From positions 6,770,972-6,834,971 of the forward strand of contig NC_045146.1 in assembly GCF_008831285.2 (NCBI RefSeq): a DNA stretch of 64,000 nucleotides, read 5' to 3'. A program made the translations under genes and the position numbers. Shown piece by piece: positions 36,480 to 47,687 of this stretch; the first letter of the stretch is position 1; each line of letters opens with the position of its first letter. Under the pieces are notes generated by a model. That model saw nothing but the letters and a program-made list of their open reading frames with translations, did not search any database and was not told where the DNA came from. This DNA is from Nymphaea colorata (taxonomy: Eukaryota > Streptophyta > Magnoliopsida > Nymphaeales > Nymphaeaceae).

Positions 36480-37480
36480 AACGTAGCATCCAAATAATAC
36501 CCTTTTTCTTATAATGAAAGTTAAAACTATATTTCTTGAAACAATGCAACTCATTGAAAGAAAAGGATTTAAATGGAACAATATGCAAGTAATATTATCA
36601 AAGAATACAACCTCGTTTTACTAATAACATGAGTAGTACATTAAGCAGCTTCCTAGTATAATTAGAAAAACAAAAGGATGACCCCTTTTCTATAAAGTGC
36701 AATAGCAGGATGGCCGGGTTTGTCAATCTCAATTTCGGAGAACAGATTTGTCAAATATCTATAACTTAGGGACGGATTGGGTAAAGCACAAGAAACGCTA
36801 TCATATAGTGATCCACCATAAAACGATGCCCTTTAAACTTGGGCAGAGAATAGGACAGAAACCTGATAATGGAAGTCCACACTGCACCCTTTCATATTCC
36901 TCCTCTGTTGATTTCTCGCTCTTTGGCAAAAGTCCACATAGAATGCATTTTTTACTGTCACAACTCATAATTACCAGCGGAATTGTCCATAAAAAGCGTA
37001 GCTGGCAATTTTCTTATTTACATACAAATGCACTTTAGAAAAAAAATATAGTTAGGGCCCCTTAAGCAAAAATGCATGTATCATTATCATTTATGTGTAG
37101 TCTGAATCTATAGACCTCACTCAACTTGATTAATTCTTAATTTTTCATTTAAAACTACCGGTTACTTATCTTCTGCTTGTTTCTTGAAAGATGGCAGGAA
37201 AGGTTAAAAATCACCACTATATTATTATAATACAGCACAGTGGGTGTTCATGGCTAGAAATGCACGATGGAAGTGCCATTGTGTCCGAAAATGAACATAT
37301 ATATATATATATATATATAGGGCAAAAGTAAAAAGGGAGATTTTTTTTTTTTTTTTAAGACAGGAACAGTCGATGTGAAGGGTCGAACAGGTGTCCACCC
37401 CAACAAGCACCACCTTAAAAAGGGGGAGAGATAAGAGAGAAGGGAGGAAGACAGGGACGCAGCACTCCTTCCCTGAGACC
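36480..37480. other. intergenic, nothing firmly recognised
   Basis: A (TA)n tract lies at 37297-37318, followed by a poly-T run. A 96-codon frame at 36748-37038 has no family resemblance. Confidence 0.4.
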
Positions 37481-37489
37481 ATATTAAAC

Positions 37490-37572
37490 ACTTATCAACT
37501 TAACACCAATGTCTCTCAATGCTATCAGGACTGCAGCACCCTCGCAATAAGCTACATGCCGCCAGCCTAACC
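37490..37572 (-). other. repeat related to 35.15 kb segment, copy 2
   Basis: On the - strand a CTCTCTCTCTTGGTTAG stretch leads into GGGTGCTGCAGTCCTGATAG and CATTGAGAGACATTGGTGTTA. It matches copy 1 (GTGCTGCTATCCTAATGG, CATTGAGAGAAATGTTGATT). Both are followed by CT-rich sequence and a GGTGCTTG motif. Confidence 0.4.
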
Positions 37573-40500
37573 AAGAGAGAGAGAGATAAAAGAGAAAGAT
37601 CTTTAGCTTTTTAGGTATTAGTCAGGATATACTCCATGCCGTCACATAGATGGTTTCAAATTCTACAATGTATATTTAGTTGCCTAACTTGACAAAATAT
37701 GAACCCGTGCACTTTATTTCCATGGTTTTAGCTTATTCTAGATAGTTGGACGGTCATGCTTATGTGCGAGTTGCCCTTTTTCATTTTATTGTCAATTTGC
37801 TTGCGGACCATCTTCATGGTCCTCTCTTTATTTTCAATCTTTTTGAGCGTGTGTGCAAGTCAATGTCATACGCTTTAGCAAATAAAAGATTGTGAAAATT
37901 AAATTTAAGAGGGAGAAAGAGAGAGAGAGAGAGACAGGATTAATGATCATAACGAAGAATAATCCAAACAAGGAAGGAGAAAGAGGGAAGCAGTGAGAAA
38001 AAGAAAGAAGCAATGACGAAACAACTATGGACAAGAAGGATGGGGAGATGAAAAAGGAGGAAGGCCTCCACAAGAGAAAGAGAGAGAGAGACTCATCACT
38101 GCAGGAGAAAGAAGGGAAATAAGGGCCCCACAGTGCAAGTGATTGCTTAGTGTCCATAACAAATTTTCCTTAAATATATATATATATACATATTCCATTT
38201 AGATTTTAATGGAGAAATCCCCATTTCATCCTCTCAACATGTCTGCTAAATGCAATATATATATACTTCTCACTCATGAAGGCTGTGAGATCCATTTTAA
38301 TGCACTGTTGAAAGAAAAACAAAAACAAAGAAAAGAATATGTAAACTAATAATAAATGATAAAATGCTTTTCATCTTTTTATCATTGCTTTTCACTCAGG
38401 TTCATTGCGATGGATCAGTATGTAGAATCAAAATTTAATTTTCCTCTCTTTTTTTCTCTCTCACAAGTGCAAATGGCCAAAAAAGTGGCAACTAGAGACT
38501 GTCGTCAATGAAAAGTCGCTGCCTGATGTGGTGTCTGTGCGCCACGTCCAGTTTTTGATATAATTAAAATATATTAAAAAATAAATTAATTAATGGGATC
38601 AGCTGTTCAACCATAGACCATGACAAGGACCAAATGCACTTATTGTATGGAAAAGCATATACAAGCGCATTGATCCATATGAGCACAGTAGCCAACACGC
38701 TTTTGCTTTTCTCTCGCAACTAGGAGGAAATTATTAGCTAGGTAGCTTACGTCAGTGGTCCAATTTACTACTTGTTTATTGGTCTACCAATTACGCAACT
38801 CTAGTAGTGAATAGACAAAATTCTTTTGGTAAAAAAAAAAGTCGAAATTCTATGAGCAATTATTTTCATATCCAGTTTGAGGGATTTGAACACTCCTGGA
38901 TCTTACTCGCTCACACCCTAAGATTGCGAACAATATACACGAGGCAATATGAATACTTGATGCGCAATATAAAATTGTGTTAATTACTTTGGCGAAATAT
39001 TATTCGCTGAAAATCATGAAACACCCATTTCTTTTAAGCGTTCAAACACAAGAAGACTTCGGACTACGAAGTTACACACACAGATATCAACATGCATACA
39101 TGTACGCCATATGTACATATCATATATATGTTGCCTTTTTCGATGAACATATACATGTTTCCTTTGGAAATAAACTTTTCAAATTATCATAACTGTGCAC
39201 ATGTGTGGTGGTGTGCGTGTGTGTATATATATATATATATAAGGAGAGAGAGAGAGAGAGAGTACTGGTGGATGAGTAGTGTATAATAAAGAAAATACAA
39301 CATTCTACCTGGCATCAAATTGATTAGCAATAAAGGACAATAAAAGTTTCTGTCACTTCTTTTGCAAACACAACGCGAGATGGTGACCTCATTTGGGCAA
39401 TAATTTAGACCAAAGATCTAACACCTTTATGCAGATTATGGTGATCAGAAGCAAAGAGTCAAAGCATTTGAAAACATGAAACTGATACCACCAGACGACT
39501 CACATGTATGCACATATTATGTGTCAAGCACACCCACCCACGTTCACCGATTTGCTTTTTGAGATTTTCATGAAATCTATGAAATCTTCGTTGGATCCTG
39601 TCTTCCTTGTTGTCACTCATAGCATAGCTGATCAGATTAGTGGCCCAGTGAAAACCCAATCATCAATTTCATTACTGTAAATATTGCTATACTAGATTCA
39701 AAATGGTGGCAGAGGCTATCCCCGAGTTGAAGGAAGCAACTGTAAGTTCACCTTAGCCCCGAAGCCATTTTAGAAGGGGGAAGGGCTTCGGCCTCTTTGA
39801 GGTATCTTCCCCTTTATCTTTCTGGTTGTCATTCCTATCTCATTTCCTTCTCACAAACTTATGCTGTGAGATGCTTTGGTGAAAAACCATTTCTCCTTAT
39901 GGATTATTTCCGTTGGTGCATTCCGTGGGTCTTTGAATTGTAACCTTTTAACAAAAAATTAAGCTAATATGACTAAGTGAACCAAGAATTTAATTAGTGG
40001 TTCGCATTGACATATTGATGATCATGTTAAGAAAGTTCTCAAGTTACATGACATTCTTAATTGCCAGATTATGGCCATTGGGACTGTGGAGCTGATGAAG
40101 TAATCCTGCAATCCTACGAATGAAGCAACAGTATTTATACTTTCTTGTCTGCAGGCCTTTTCGTGTGGCTAACTAAGCGAAAACAAATTAACTACATATA
40201 TATTAGAGAACCTTAATTTAAGTTCAGATTTATGCTTTAATTACAAACCGGACCGGTCCTCTAAATCACCTGATGGGGCATACAACTGTGCCCACGGCTG
40301 CTGACGGTCGTCAGATAAAGTTAGTCTGTTATCCTTCAAAACTTGTAAAACTGTTTAGTTGCCCATATGTTTTATCTTCTTTCAACAGGGGGCCTTGTTG
40401 CCATTTCTTTCAGATAGAGGCGAACACTTAACCTGATTTAGGGAATTATATATGGTTGAAAAGGAAGCAATATCATGCAATTACATTCTATCCTACATTA

Positions 40501-42359
40501 GAAAGAAGAAGAAAAAATTAAGAATACTTACAATTACATTGCATCCAACATGAACATCATAAATAGATATTTAAATGATTAATCAAGGAAAAAATAATAA
40601 TTGTTAAGTTAATGTGTAGGAAATATGGGATGGAAGGATCCGACCCTCGGAGTAATAGGAATAAAACCAGTTGCATTACTTATTGGCACACCTCATTTAT
40701 GTTTCTATTGAACACAAGTATCCATTAATTAATATATTGGTGTCAAGTGTTAGCAGTAATTTCAGCCCAACATATATAGAAGAAAAGTTGCTGTGTTTTA
40801 ACTTGTTTAGATCTAGAAAAATCTAATTTTACATGTAAGTAAGTGAAGGTAATTAAGAAAGTACGCTATTTCATGTAGGTCAACTAATTCACAATTGAAG
40901 GATCTTTGATTAGGGGAATTCAAGGAAAGGACTTATCTACTTGCCCACTCCATTAATTTTTTCTCTTATCCTAAATCAATCTATAACCCAAAAAAATATT
41001 GTTATTCTACACACGAATTGTTTGACTTTTATACCTATATTTCATTCTGATGTGCGTTTATCTTACGTTTTCCCTTCAGTGAATCTCCATGTATTTTGTG
41101 CCATGCGTAGCCTTTGAAGCATTTGTTTGTCAGAAAAGTCGAAACCTATTGCTTGCATCTGTGGAATAACACCCAGAAGCACATATATATTAGGCTGCTA
41201 GGTATAATTAAACAATGCTCTTTACCTGTCCTCATCAAATATACAATAGTGAGTAAATGCGGAGAACTAAAAAGAGTTGATGGAGTCGTTCCAAACAGAA
41301 ATTATGCAGATCTAAACGTTGAACCCACTCAAATAAATCTATCTATCTCTCTTTCTGTTAATAGTGAGTATTTAAAGAGGAAAGGGATAAAAGGAGGCCT
41401 ATATGTGTGTGTGTGTGTGTGTATTTTGCAACTGAGCCATTTCAAGTTATGGTTACAAAAGGCTGAACCCAAAATCCTCCCAAGTCAAACAGAAGCTAAG
41501 TTCTAGATGAACTCATTTTGCTGAAATGATGGTCTTGTAGGTGGAAATAATGTGAACACGATGTCAATGAATGTGTTAAAAATGTTGACATTCTTGATGA
41601 TGTTGCAGGCCGGCTATCGTGATCTCACGACAGAAAAGGACGACCCATGGTGGCTGTGTCAGTGATGGTTGGTATAATGATGCAGGGAGAGGGCAAGAAG
41701 CTAGCATGCATGGTGGTGGTGCATTATGGTACTATAGTTGGGAGGGTATCGGACAAATAGTGAGTTTCTCCGAAAGTCCAAACATGCTTGTTCCTGGCAA
41801 ATGGATCCAGGAGAGGTATTTTGTAAGTATCTTATAAATATACTCCAAACCCAATCTTTGAGAGAGCTGGTTCATGAAACACGTACCAAATGTCCCTTCT
41901 GCCAAGATACCTAGAGGGTCGGAGTGTTCTTCTGTCAGCTTATTGTATTGCAGAATTTAACAAGGTGAAGCCTTAAGAAACTACACTTGGTAAATTGTTT
42001 GTCTCGGTTTGCTGCCTAATTATTTTTCAACTGATATCAATGTTCCTAAGTTTTTTGACGCATACATGAAAGGTGATAAAAAAATTTTTAATTTGATGTT
42101 TTCAAACAAAACTTATATATCGAGACAAACAACGGTCGCTTGTCGCCATCAGTGACATGCACTAGTCACAAACGAAACACGATGGAAAATGGCTTGATCG
42201 TACGACATGAATACTTAGGGTAGCTGCAGGGCCTATTTCCTCTCTGGGTGTAGCACCCTTCAACCCATTGAGAATATGCTCTTCTGGTCCTAGAGATCAT
42301 GGCAGTGCACAAGTTGGTGCCTCTGCGCCACTGGTTGGTAAGAAGGTTAAAACAAAACT
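37573..42359. other. long intergenic stretch with microsatellites
   Basis: This holds a TA tract at 38168-38188, a TA-to-GA compound repeat at 39224-39262 and a GT tract at 41405-41422. Short open segments at 39702-39760 and 41608-41834 have splice-like borders but no recognised product. A 130-codon frame at 41114-41506 reads through a microsatellite and is not called. Confidence 0.45.
39224..39262. repeat. (TA)n(GA)n compound microsatellite
   Basis: GT-rich sequence passes into TA repeats, then AAGG, then GA repeats. Confidence 0.95.
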
Positions 42360-42364
42360 ACATA

Positions 42365-42892
42365 TGTTGGCTATCTCCCCTGATTCGCACGATCGGCAAG
42401 GCTTGCCTTTGCCAAAGATGTAGAATGGCTTGAGGAAACTAAGGCCTCAAGGTGTGGAGGTGTGCTGTTTGTGTCAGATGCGTAAATAAACATGGTGCAA
42501 AGAGAGGGAAGCAGGCTGCGTCTAGGGCAGAGTGAGAGAGGGAAGCAAGGACGGTAGGAGAGAGAGAGCGAGAAGGGGGCTTCACGAGTAGAAGGAGAAG
42601 TTAAAAGAAAAAAATTTCTTTCTTCTTTTGGGCTTACTCTACTCAATTTTACAAATAACAACTATATATAGAAAAGCAAAAACTTGATCCTCATGCTAAT
42701 AACCGCTCGTAGCTTCCATGATCTCCTCCATTTCAGCCCTCAAGTTAGTAACCGCTGGTCACTCCCATGATTTCCTCCACTTCACCCAAGTCTCGCACCA
42801 TTTTCTCCACTTTCCTTTAACTGCTCATGATCTTGGGAACCGTACACACTATCTCACGTTCTCCAACATGCTCTGCATGAAATAGACCAACA
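42365..42892 (-). repeat. copia 3' LTR
   Basis: 528 bp, starting TGTTGGCTATC and ending AGACCAACA on the + strand, so TG...CA in both readings. It shares long identical blocks with 47153-47687, including a purine-rich GAGAGAGAGCGA tract and the TATATATAG stretch (about 42662-42670) that may be the LTR promoter. Confidence 0.93.
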
Positions 42893-42903
42893 TTCTCCCT
42901 CTT
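42893..42903 (-). other. copia polypurine tract
   Basis: AAGAGGGAGAA on the - strand, directly in front of the 3' LTR TGTTGG. It is the plus-strand DNA synthesis primer of the element. Confidence 0.85.
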
Positions 42904-43440
42904 AATCCTGGTATGGCCCCAGATCTCGAATACCGAACAAGTGTCTCATTGTTGCCAACTTTACCGTTGACAATGCCTTTGTCATAAGATCCGCTCGTTG
43001 TTCATCTGTTCGCACAAAATCCACAATAATGTGTCCTCTTTCGACACATTCTCGTATGAAATGGAACTTTGTGTCAATGTGTTTACTTCGTCCATGAAAA
43101 ACTGGGTTCTTCATCAATGCGATTGCGGACTTATTGTCCACAAACAACTTCACCGCCTGCGGCTCTCTTCCAATCAGCTCGGCAGCAGTCCTCTGAGCCA
43201 AAGTGCTTAACATGCCGCTGCGGTTGCTGCCATGAATTCAGCCTCGCATGATGACGAGGCTACGGTCTTCTGCTTCTGCGAGTTCCATGAGACTAGGCTT
43301 TCATTTACCTAGAATGCTATGCCTCCAATATTTTTCCGGTCATCGACGTCGCCCGCCAAGTCACTACCTGTGAACCCGACAATCACCTCTTCTCCTCTTC
43401 CTTTGGTGTATACAAGACTGAAGTGAATTGTGCCTTTTAA
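42902..43440 (-). pseudogene. copia RNase H region
   Basis: The intact end (43213-42902) contains KLFVDNKSAIALMKNPVFHG, RSKHIDTKFHFIRE, VDFVRTDEQRADLMTKAL. The N-terminal part with SSSCEAEFMA lies just upstream (about 43260-43210), followed by a stop. RNase H normally removes the RNA strand during reverse transcription. It continues the RT polyprotein but is separated from it by a frameshift. Confidence 0.85.
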
Positions 43441-43475
43441 ATATCGCAAAATCTACTTCACTGCCTTGTGGTGCA

Positions 43476-44345
43476 TCACTGTCGGTCTCTCCATGAATCT
43501 ACTAGCACACCGACAGCATACAAAAGATCTGGTCTTGTGTGGAGAAGATACCTCAGACATCCGATGACTCGTCGATACTCTGTTGCATCCACCGGCTGTC
43601 CTTCGGGATCCTTGTGCAGTTGCGGCCTTGGTTCCATAGGGAGTTTTGTGGGATTGTAGTCGAACATGCCAAATTGAGTTAACACCTTATTGGCATATGC
43701 TACTTGCTTCATTTGGATATTGTCTTTGCCTTGTGCCACCTCGATCCCAAGGTAATAGTTGAGCAGGCCGAGGTCGCTCATCTCGAACTCAGCCATCATC
43801 TGCTGCTTGAATGTTGCGATTGCCTTTGAATCCTCCCCTGTTACAATTACATCATCAACATAAACTCCGACGATGATGTCGGCACAGTCCCTTCCCATCG
43901 TATACATGGCTTGTTTCAGCACGCACCTTGAGAACCCAAGGTGCTTCAGGCTCCGATCCAGGCGCGTGTTCCAGCCGCGTGGTGCTTGTCGGAGACCGTA
44001 CAATGCCTTGGTCGATTTAAGTACCATATGCTCCTTGTTCTTCACAATGATACCCTCTGGCTGGGCTACATAGACGTCTTCCTCAAGTTCACTATTGAGG
44101 AATGCATAATTGATGTCGAGGTGATGGACTTGCCACCCACGGTTAGCTAAGATGGCAAGGATGACTTGAATGGTGTCGAGCCTGGCGACCGGTGCAAACA
44201 CCTCCTCGAAGTCGATCCCTTGCCGCTGGACATACCCCTTCGCGACTAATCTGGCCTTGTGTTTGATCACCTTTCCGTCTGAGTTTTTCTTCAATTTGAA
44301 CACCCATTTGAGTCTGATTGCTTTGGTTATGGCCGGTAGGGTTGT
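43476..44345 (-). pseudogene. copia reverse transcriptase
   Basis: 275 codons are open. They carry the main copia RT motifs: KHKARLVAKGYVQRQGIDFE, VFAPVARLDTI, HLDINYAFLNSELEEDVYV, ALYGLRQAPRGW, the catalytic VGVYVDDVIVTG and SDLGLLNYYLGIEV, then YRRVIGCLRYL. Upstream in the same frame is ITKAIRLKWVFKLKK. The frame is lost near 43510 (LLYAVGVLVDSW), where the family continues in another frame. The catalytic aspartates are intact, but the polyprotein is broken on both sides. Confidence 0.92.
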
Positions 44346-45720
44346 CAGCGTCTAGATCGAATTTTTTTCAATAGATTCAATCTCCTTGGCCATGGCTTCC
44401 TCCCATGCCGATTGGCCGATTGCCTCTTGGTAACACGACGGCTCTTCTGTTGCCGCAAACATGGCCTCTTCTTCGACGTCTTCATCATCGAGCTCGACAT
44501 GCCGAACGTCTCGCATGATATCATCGATATTCTGTCATTACTGTCCTCCATCTCCGAGGCCGTGGTAGTTTCATCTGCCAGCAATCTTCGAGCCGGCGTC
44601 ACCACCGCCGTTGTTTCACCGCTCATCGGTGTCGATGAAGAAGCCGGATAACTTAACTCCATGGACACCGACCCTCCTGCTTGTTCACCTGCAACTGAGT
44701 TCCCCACTGCCGACTCAGTGTTAGACTCCTCCTCAACAATGAAATTGGACGGTTCACTGCTTTTTGCATCCATGTTCCGATTCTACTTCAGTTTTTCTTC
44801 AAATTTAGCATCACAATTTACATGAATTCTCCCGTTCAGTGGATCGAATAGTCGATGCGCCGAGATACACCATTGGCTGGCTGCGATCATCGAGCTTCTT
44901 TAGGTGTGGCGTCGTCACTCTGACATGCACTGTGCAGCCGAACAATTGAAGATGTGCAAGATCCGACTTCCTACCACTCCAAGCTGCATACGGGGTGCGC
45001 TCGTTCATGGCCTTCGTAGGCAAGCGGTTCAGCAGGTAGACCGCGTGTCGTACCACCTCCCCCCAAAATCTTCCCGGCATGCTCATGCTCTTGAGAGGGA
45101 CCTAGCCATCACCGTCCTGTTCCTCTGCTCCACTACACCATTTTGCTGTGGTGAGTATGGCGCGGTGAGGTGCGCGAAATGCCAGCCTGTTCACACACAT
45201 TGGCGAACTCAAGAGATTGGAACTCGCCTCCTCAATCAGTCCTGAGCGTCTTGACGTGATGCCCGCATGTGTTCTCGGCTAGCGCCTTGATCCTCATGAA
45301 TGCCGAGCATGCTTGGTCTTTTGTTCTGATCACGCACAACCACATCCAATGAGAGAAGTCATCAACTATTAGTAAGAAATAACTATTACCGACAGGGGTG
45401 GGTGGTGTGATCGGTCTACAAAGATCAACGTGCAAGAGTTCAAGTGGCTCCTTCGCTCGATAGTTGGCTGCCGACGGGAATGGCTGTCTCGTCTACTTTG
45501 CCACCAAACACTCCTGGCATAACTGAGCGGGATGAATGATCAGTGGTACCCCAGTTGCCATCTTCTTGTTTACAAGCATCTTCATTGCTTGAAAGTTCAT
45601 GTGGCCAAGGCGAGCGCCACAGCCATGCTGGATCCTCGAGGTTTGCAAGGAGGCATAGTGGCCTTGCAATCTGCATCTTGATGCGGTAGAGACGATTTGG
45701 TGTGCGTCTTACCTTCATGA
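44346..45720 (-). pseudogene. copia integrase and linker
   Basis: The zinc-binding pre-integrase part (GCGARLGHMNFQAMKM ... CQECLVAK, about 45620-45480) has H changed to R and a stop after VAK. The catalytic core shows ELLHVDLCRPI (first D), VKTLRTD-stop-GGEF (second D) and QQNGVVEQRNRTVMARS (glutamate), with frameshifts between them. MSMPGRFWGEVVRHAVYLLN, RTPYAAWSGRKSD and LQLFGCTVHVRV follow. The acidic/serine-rich linker to RT is at about 44800-44345. It normally inserts cDNA into the genome and cannot do so here. Confidence 0.88.
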
Positions 45721-45724
45721 TCAG

Positions 45725-46075
45725 CTACAATGGATTTTTTACGAACACCTCCAGTTTGTCTTCATTCATAAGCACCTTGTGGCCTGCCTCAATGAGTTGC
45801 TCGAGACTCACGATGTTACTGCGAAGCCTTGAAATATAATATACTTCCTGGAGTAGCCATTGATCATCATTTTTGCATCTAAAAAGAATTGAACCCTTAC
45901 CCATGATTTGCACTTATGAGCCGTCGCCGAACTTCACCTTGCCAGTGATTGCCTCGTCCAACTCCTGAAACTTGACCTTGTCTGCTATCATGTGGTTGCT
46001 GGCACCTTTATCCAGATACCAAATATCAGTAGTTTTCATGCCCTGCTTGGTCCCATGTAGTTTCGGCCATACTTG
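45725..46075 (-). pseudogene. copia protease
   Basis: IWYLDKGASNHMIADKVKFQ carries the aspartic protease site, but the canonical D-T-G-A is D-K-G-A. Then come ELDEAITGKVKFGDGS, a stop, and VQIMGKGSILFRCKNDDQWL and YYISRLRSNIVSLEQLIEAG. The Thr-to-Lys change in the active-site loop would itself disable the enzyme. Confidence 0.85.
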
Positions 46076-46083
46076 CTCCTGAT

Positions 46084-47127
46084 TCAGTAAGGTGGCATCC
46101 TACCGATCTTGCCATTCTGGTGGTTCAAGTATTGCAGACACCACTTCTTCCAACTCTGCAAGCAATAGGGCTGGTTCGATGTTGTCAACTTGTGTGAGAT
46201 GCGCCTCCTTTCTTTTGGGAGCCTTGCACCAGTTCGCGTAATGCCCCAATTCGTTGCAATTGAAGCAACGGATGTGACTTTTGTCACGACCACCACCCCC
46301 AGAGCCACCTGCTCTATCAATGAGTGGGAAGTCGCCGTGTCCGCCTCTCCCGCGTCCGCGTCCACCCCGGCTGCGAACCGCTCCTTCCCCGTGAGTCCTC
46401 TCCTTTCGGGTCAATGATGGGTCGCCACCGCTTCTTTTCTGTCGTGCCTCCCACTCAGCCTAAGTGAGAAGTAGTTGAGCATCACCGTTGCCACCGATAC
46501 CGAATGCTCGGGGATGTGAGCATTCTTCGTAGGTCTTGAGTCATCTCACGGCCTCTTCAAACAGCATAGTGTCGAGGTCGCAAAACTGTTCTATGCCGGC
46601 GATTACGCTGAGAAACCGATTTGGAACGGTGTCAAACTGCTTCTTCACCAGGGCAGCGTCGCTCAAGGTTCCCCCAAGTTGGCATACTTGACGGACATCC
46701 ACGTGAGTCTGCCCGCATACTGATCCAACGTCTCTCCTTCCTGCATTCTCATGGTGTCAAAGTCACTCTTCAAGGTTTGCAAGCGCGCATTCCTCACGCG
46801 ATCTGCCCCGACGAATTTCATCTTGAGGCAATCCCAGACCTCCTTCGCCGTCGCCTTCTTTTCCACCTGCATTAGGAGATCCTTCGGGAGGGCTTGGAGA
46901 AGATGCGACCTCGCCTTCTTGTCCTTCCTCGTGTCGACAGCCACACCGGCCGTCGGCTCGACTGCCTCCCGGATGCCTTGATCTTCCATCATGGCCTGGA
47001 CTCTAATCACCCAACTGGTGTAGTTGGTTGCCGTGAGCAGTAGATATTGGAACATCCCACTGGCGATCTCCCCCGCTGCCTCGTGTGTGATGATCGACAT
47101 CGGCTTGAATCGAGGGAGCTTTGGCAT
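46084..47127 (-). pseudogene. copia gag with CCHC zinc knuckle
   Basis: The start MPKLPRFKPM (ATG at 47127-47125) follows the PBS by a few bases. The capsid-like region reads LTATNYTSWVIRVQAMMEDQ, LLQALPKDLLMQVEKKATAK, VWDCLKMKFVGADRVRNARL. The frame shifts at about 46675, and a stop at about 46547 (AVR-stop-LKTYEE) follows. An RGGRGRGRGG basic stretch and the zinc knuckle CFNCNELGHYANWC (about 46276-46235) end it. The zinc knuckle is intact. Confidence 0.9.
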
Positions 47128-47138
47128 ACAACCTAGAA

Positions 47139-47150
47139 GCTCTGATACCA
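47139..47150 (-). other. copia primer-binding site (initiator tRNA-Met)
   Basis: TGGTATCAGAGC on the - strand, two bases after the 5' LTR. It is the exact complement expected for the 3' end of plant initiator tRNA-Met, the usual copia primer. Confidence 0.92.
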
Positions 47151-47152
47151 AA

Positions 47153-47687
47153 TGTTGGCTATCTCCCCTAATTTGCACGCTCGGCAAGGCTTGCCTTTGC
47201 CAAAGATGTCGAATGGCTTGAGGAAACTAAGGCCTCATGGTGTGGAGGTGTGCTGCTTGTGTCAGATGCGTAAATAAACAAGGTGCAAAGAGAGGGAAGT
47301 AGGCTGCGTCTAGGGCAGAGTGAGAGAGGGAAGCAAGGATAGTAGGAGAGAGAGAGCGAAAAGGGGACTTCACGGGTAGAGGGAGAAGTTAAAAGAAAAA
47401 AATTTCTTTCTTCTTTTGGGCGTACTCTACTCAACTATACAAATAACAACTATATATAGAAAAGCAAAAACTTGATCCTCACGCTAATAACCGCTGGTAG
47501 CTTCCATGATCTCCTCCATTTTAGCCCTCAAGTTAGTAACCGCTGGTCACTCCCATGATTTCCTTCACTTCACTCTCAAGTCTCACACCATTTTCTCCAC
47601 TTCCCTTTTAACTGCCCATGATCTTTGCAACCGCACACACTCTCTCACGTTCTCCAACATGTTCTCCACGACAGGAGTAGACCAATA
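47153..47687 (-). repeat. copia 5' LTR
   Basis: 535 bp, starting TGTTGGCTATC on the + strand and ending AGACCAATA, where the partner LTR ends AGACCAACA. One outer terminal base is therefore mutated. It is collinear with the 3' LTR apart from small indels near 47570 and 47665. Confidence 0.92.

Larger units (their letters stand above)
42365..47687 (-). mobile_element. Ty1/copia LTR retrotransposon, complete but disabled
   Basis: A full 5.3-kb copia element lies on the - strand: 5' LTR 47687-47153, PBS, gag, protease, integrase, RT, RNase H, PPT and 3' LTR 42892-42365. The gene order INT before RT-RH is diagnostic for Ty1/copia. The LTRs differ at roughly 30 of about 530 positions by eye, so the insertion is not recent. 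Stops and frameshifts occur in gag, protease, integrase and RNase H. Flanks ACATA (left) and GTATA (right) may be a mutated 5-bp duplication. Confidence 0.95.

Noticed and set aside
38820-38930. A GTGTTCAAATCCC motif on the - strand with a T-run downstream, as a SINE
   Set aside because: The A box is unconvincing, and the sequence does not match the better candidate at 13.0 kb. Left uncalled.
41114-41506. 130-codon + strand frame
   Set aside because: It reads through a GT microsatellite and low-complexity Ser/Leu stretches. No domain and no splice support.
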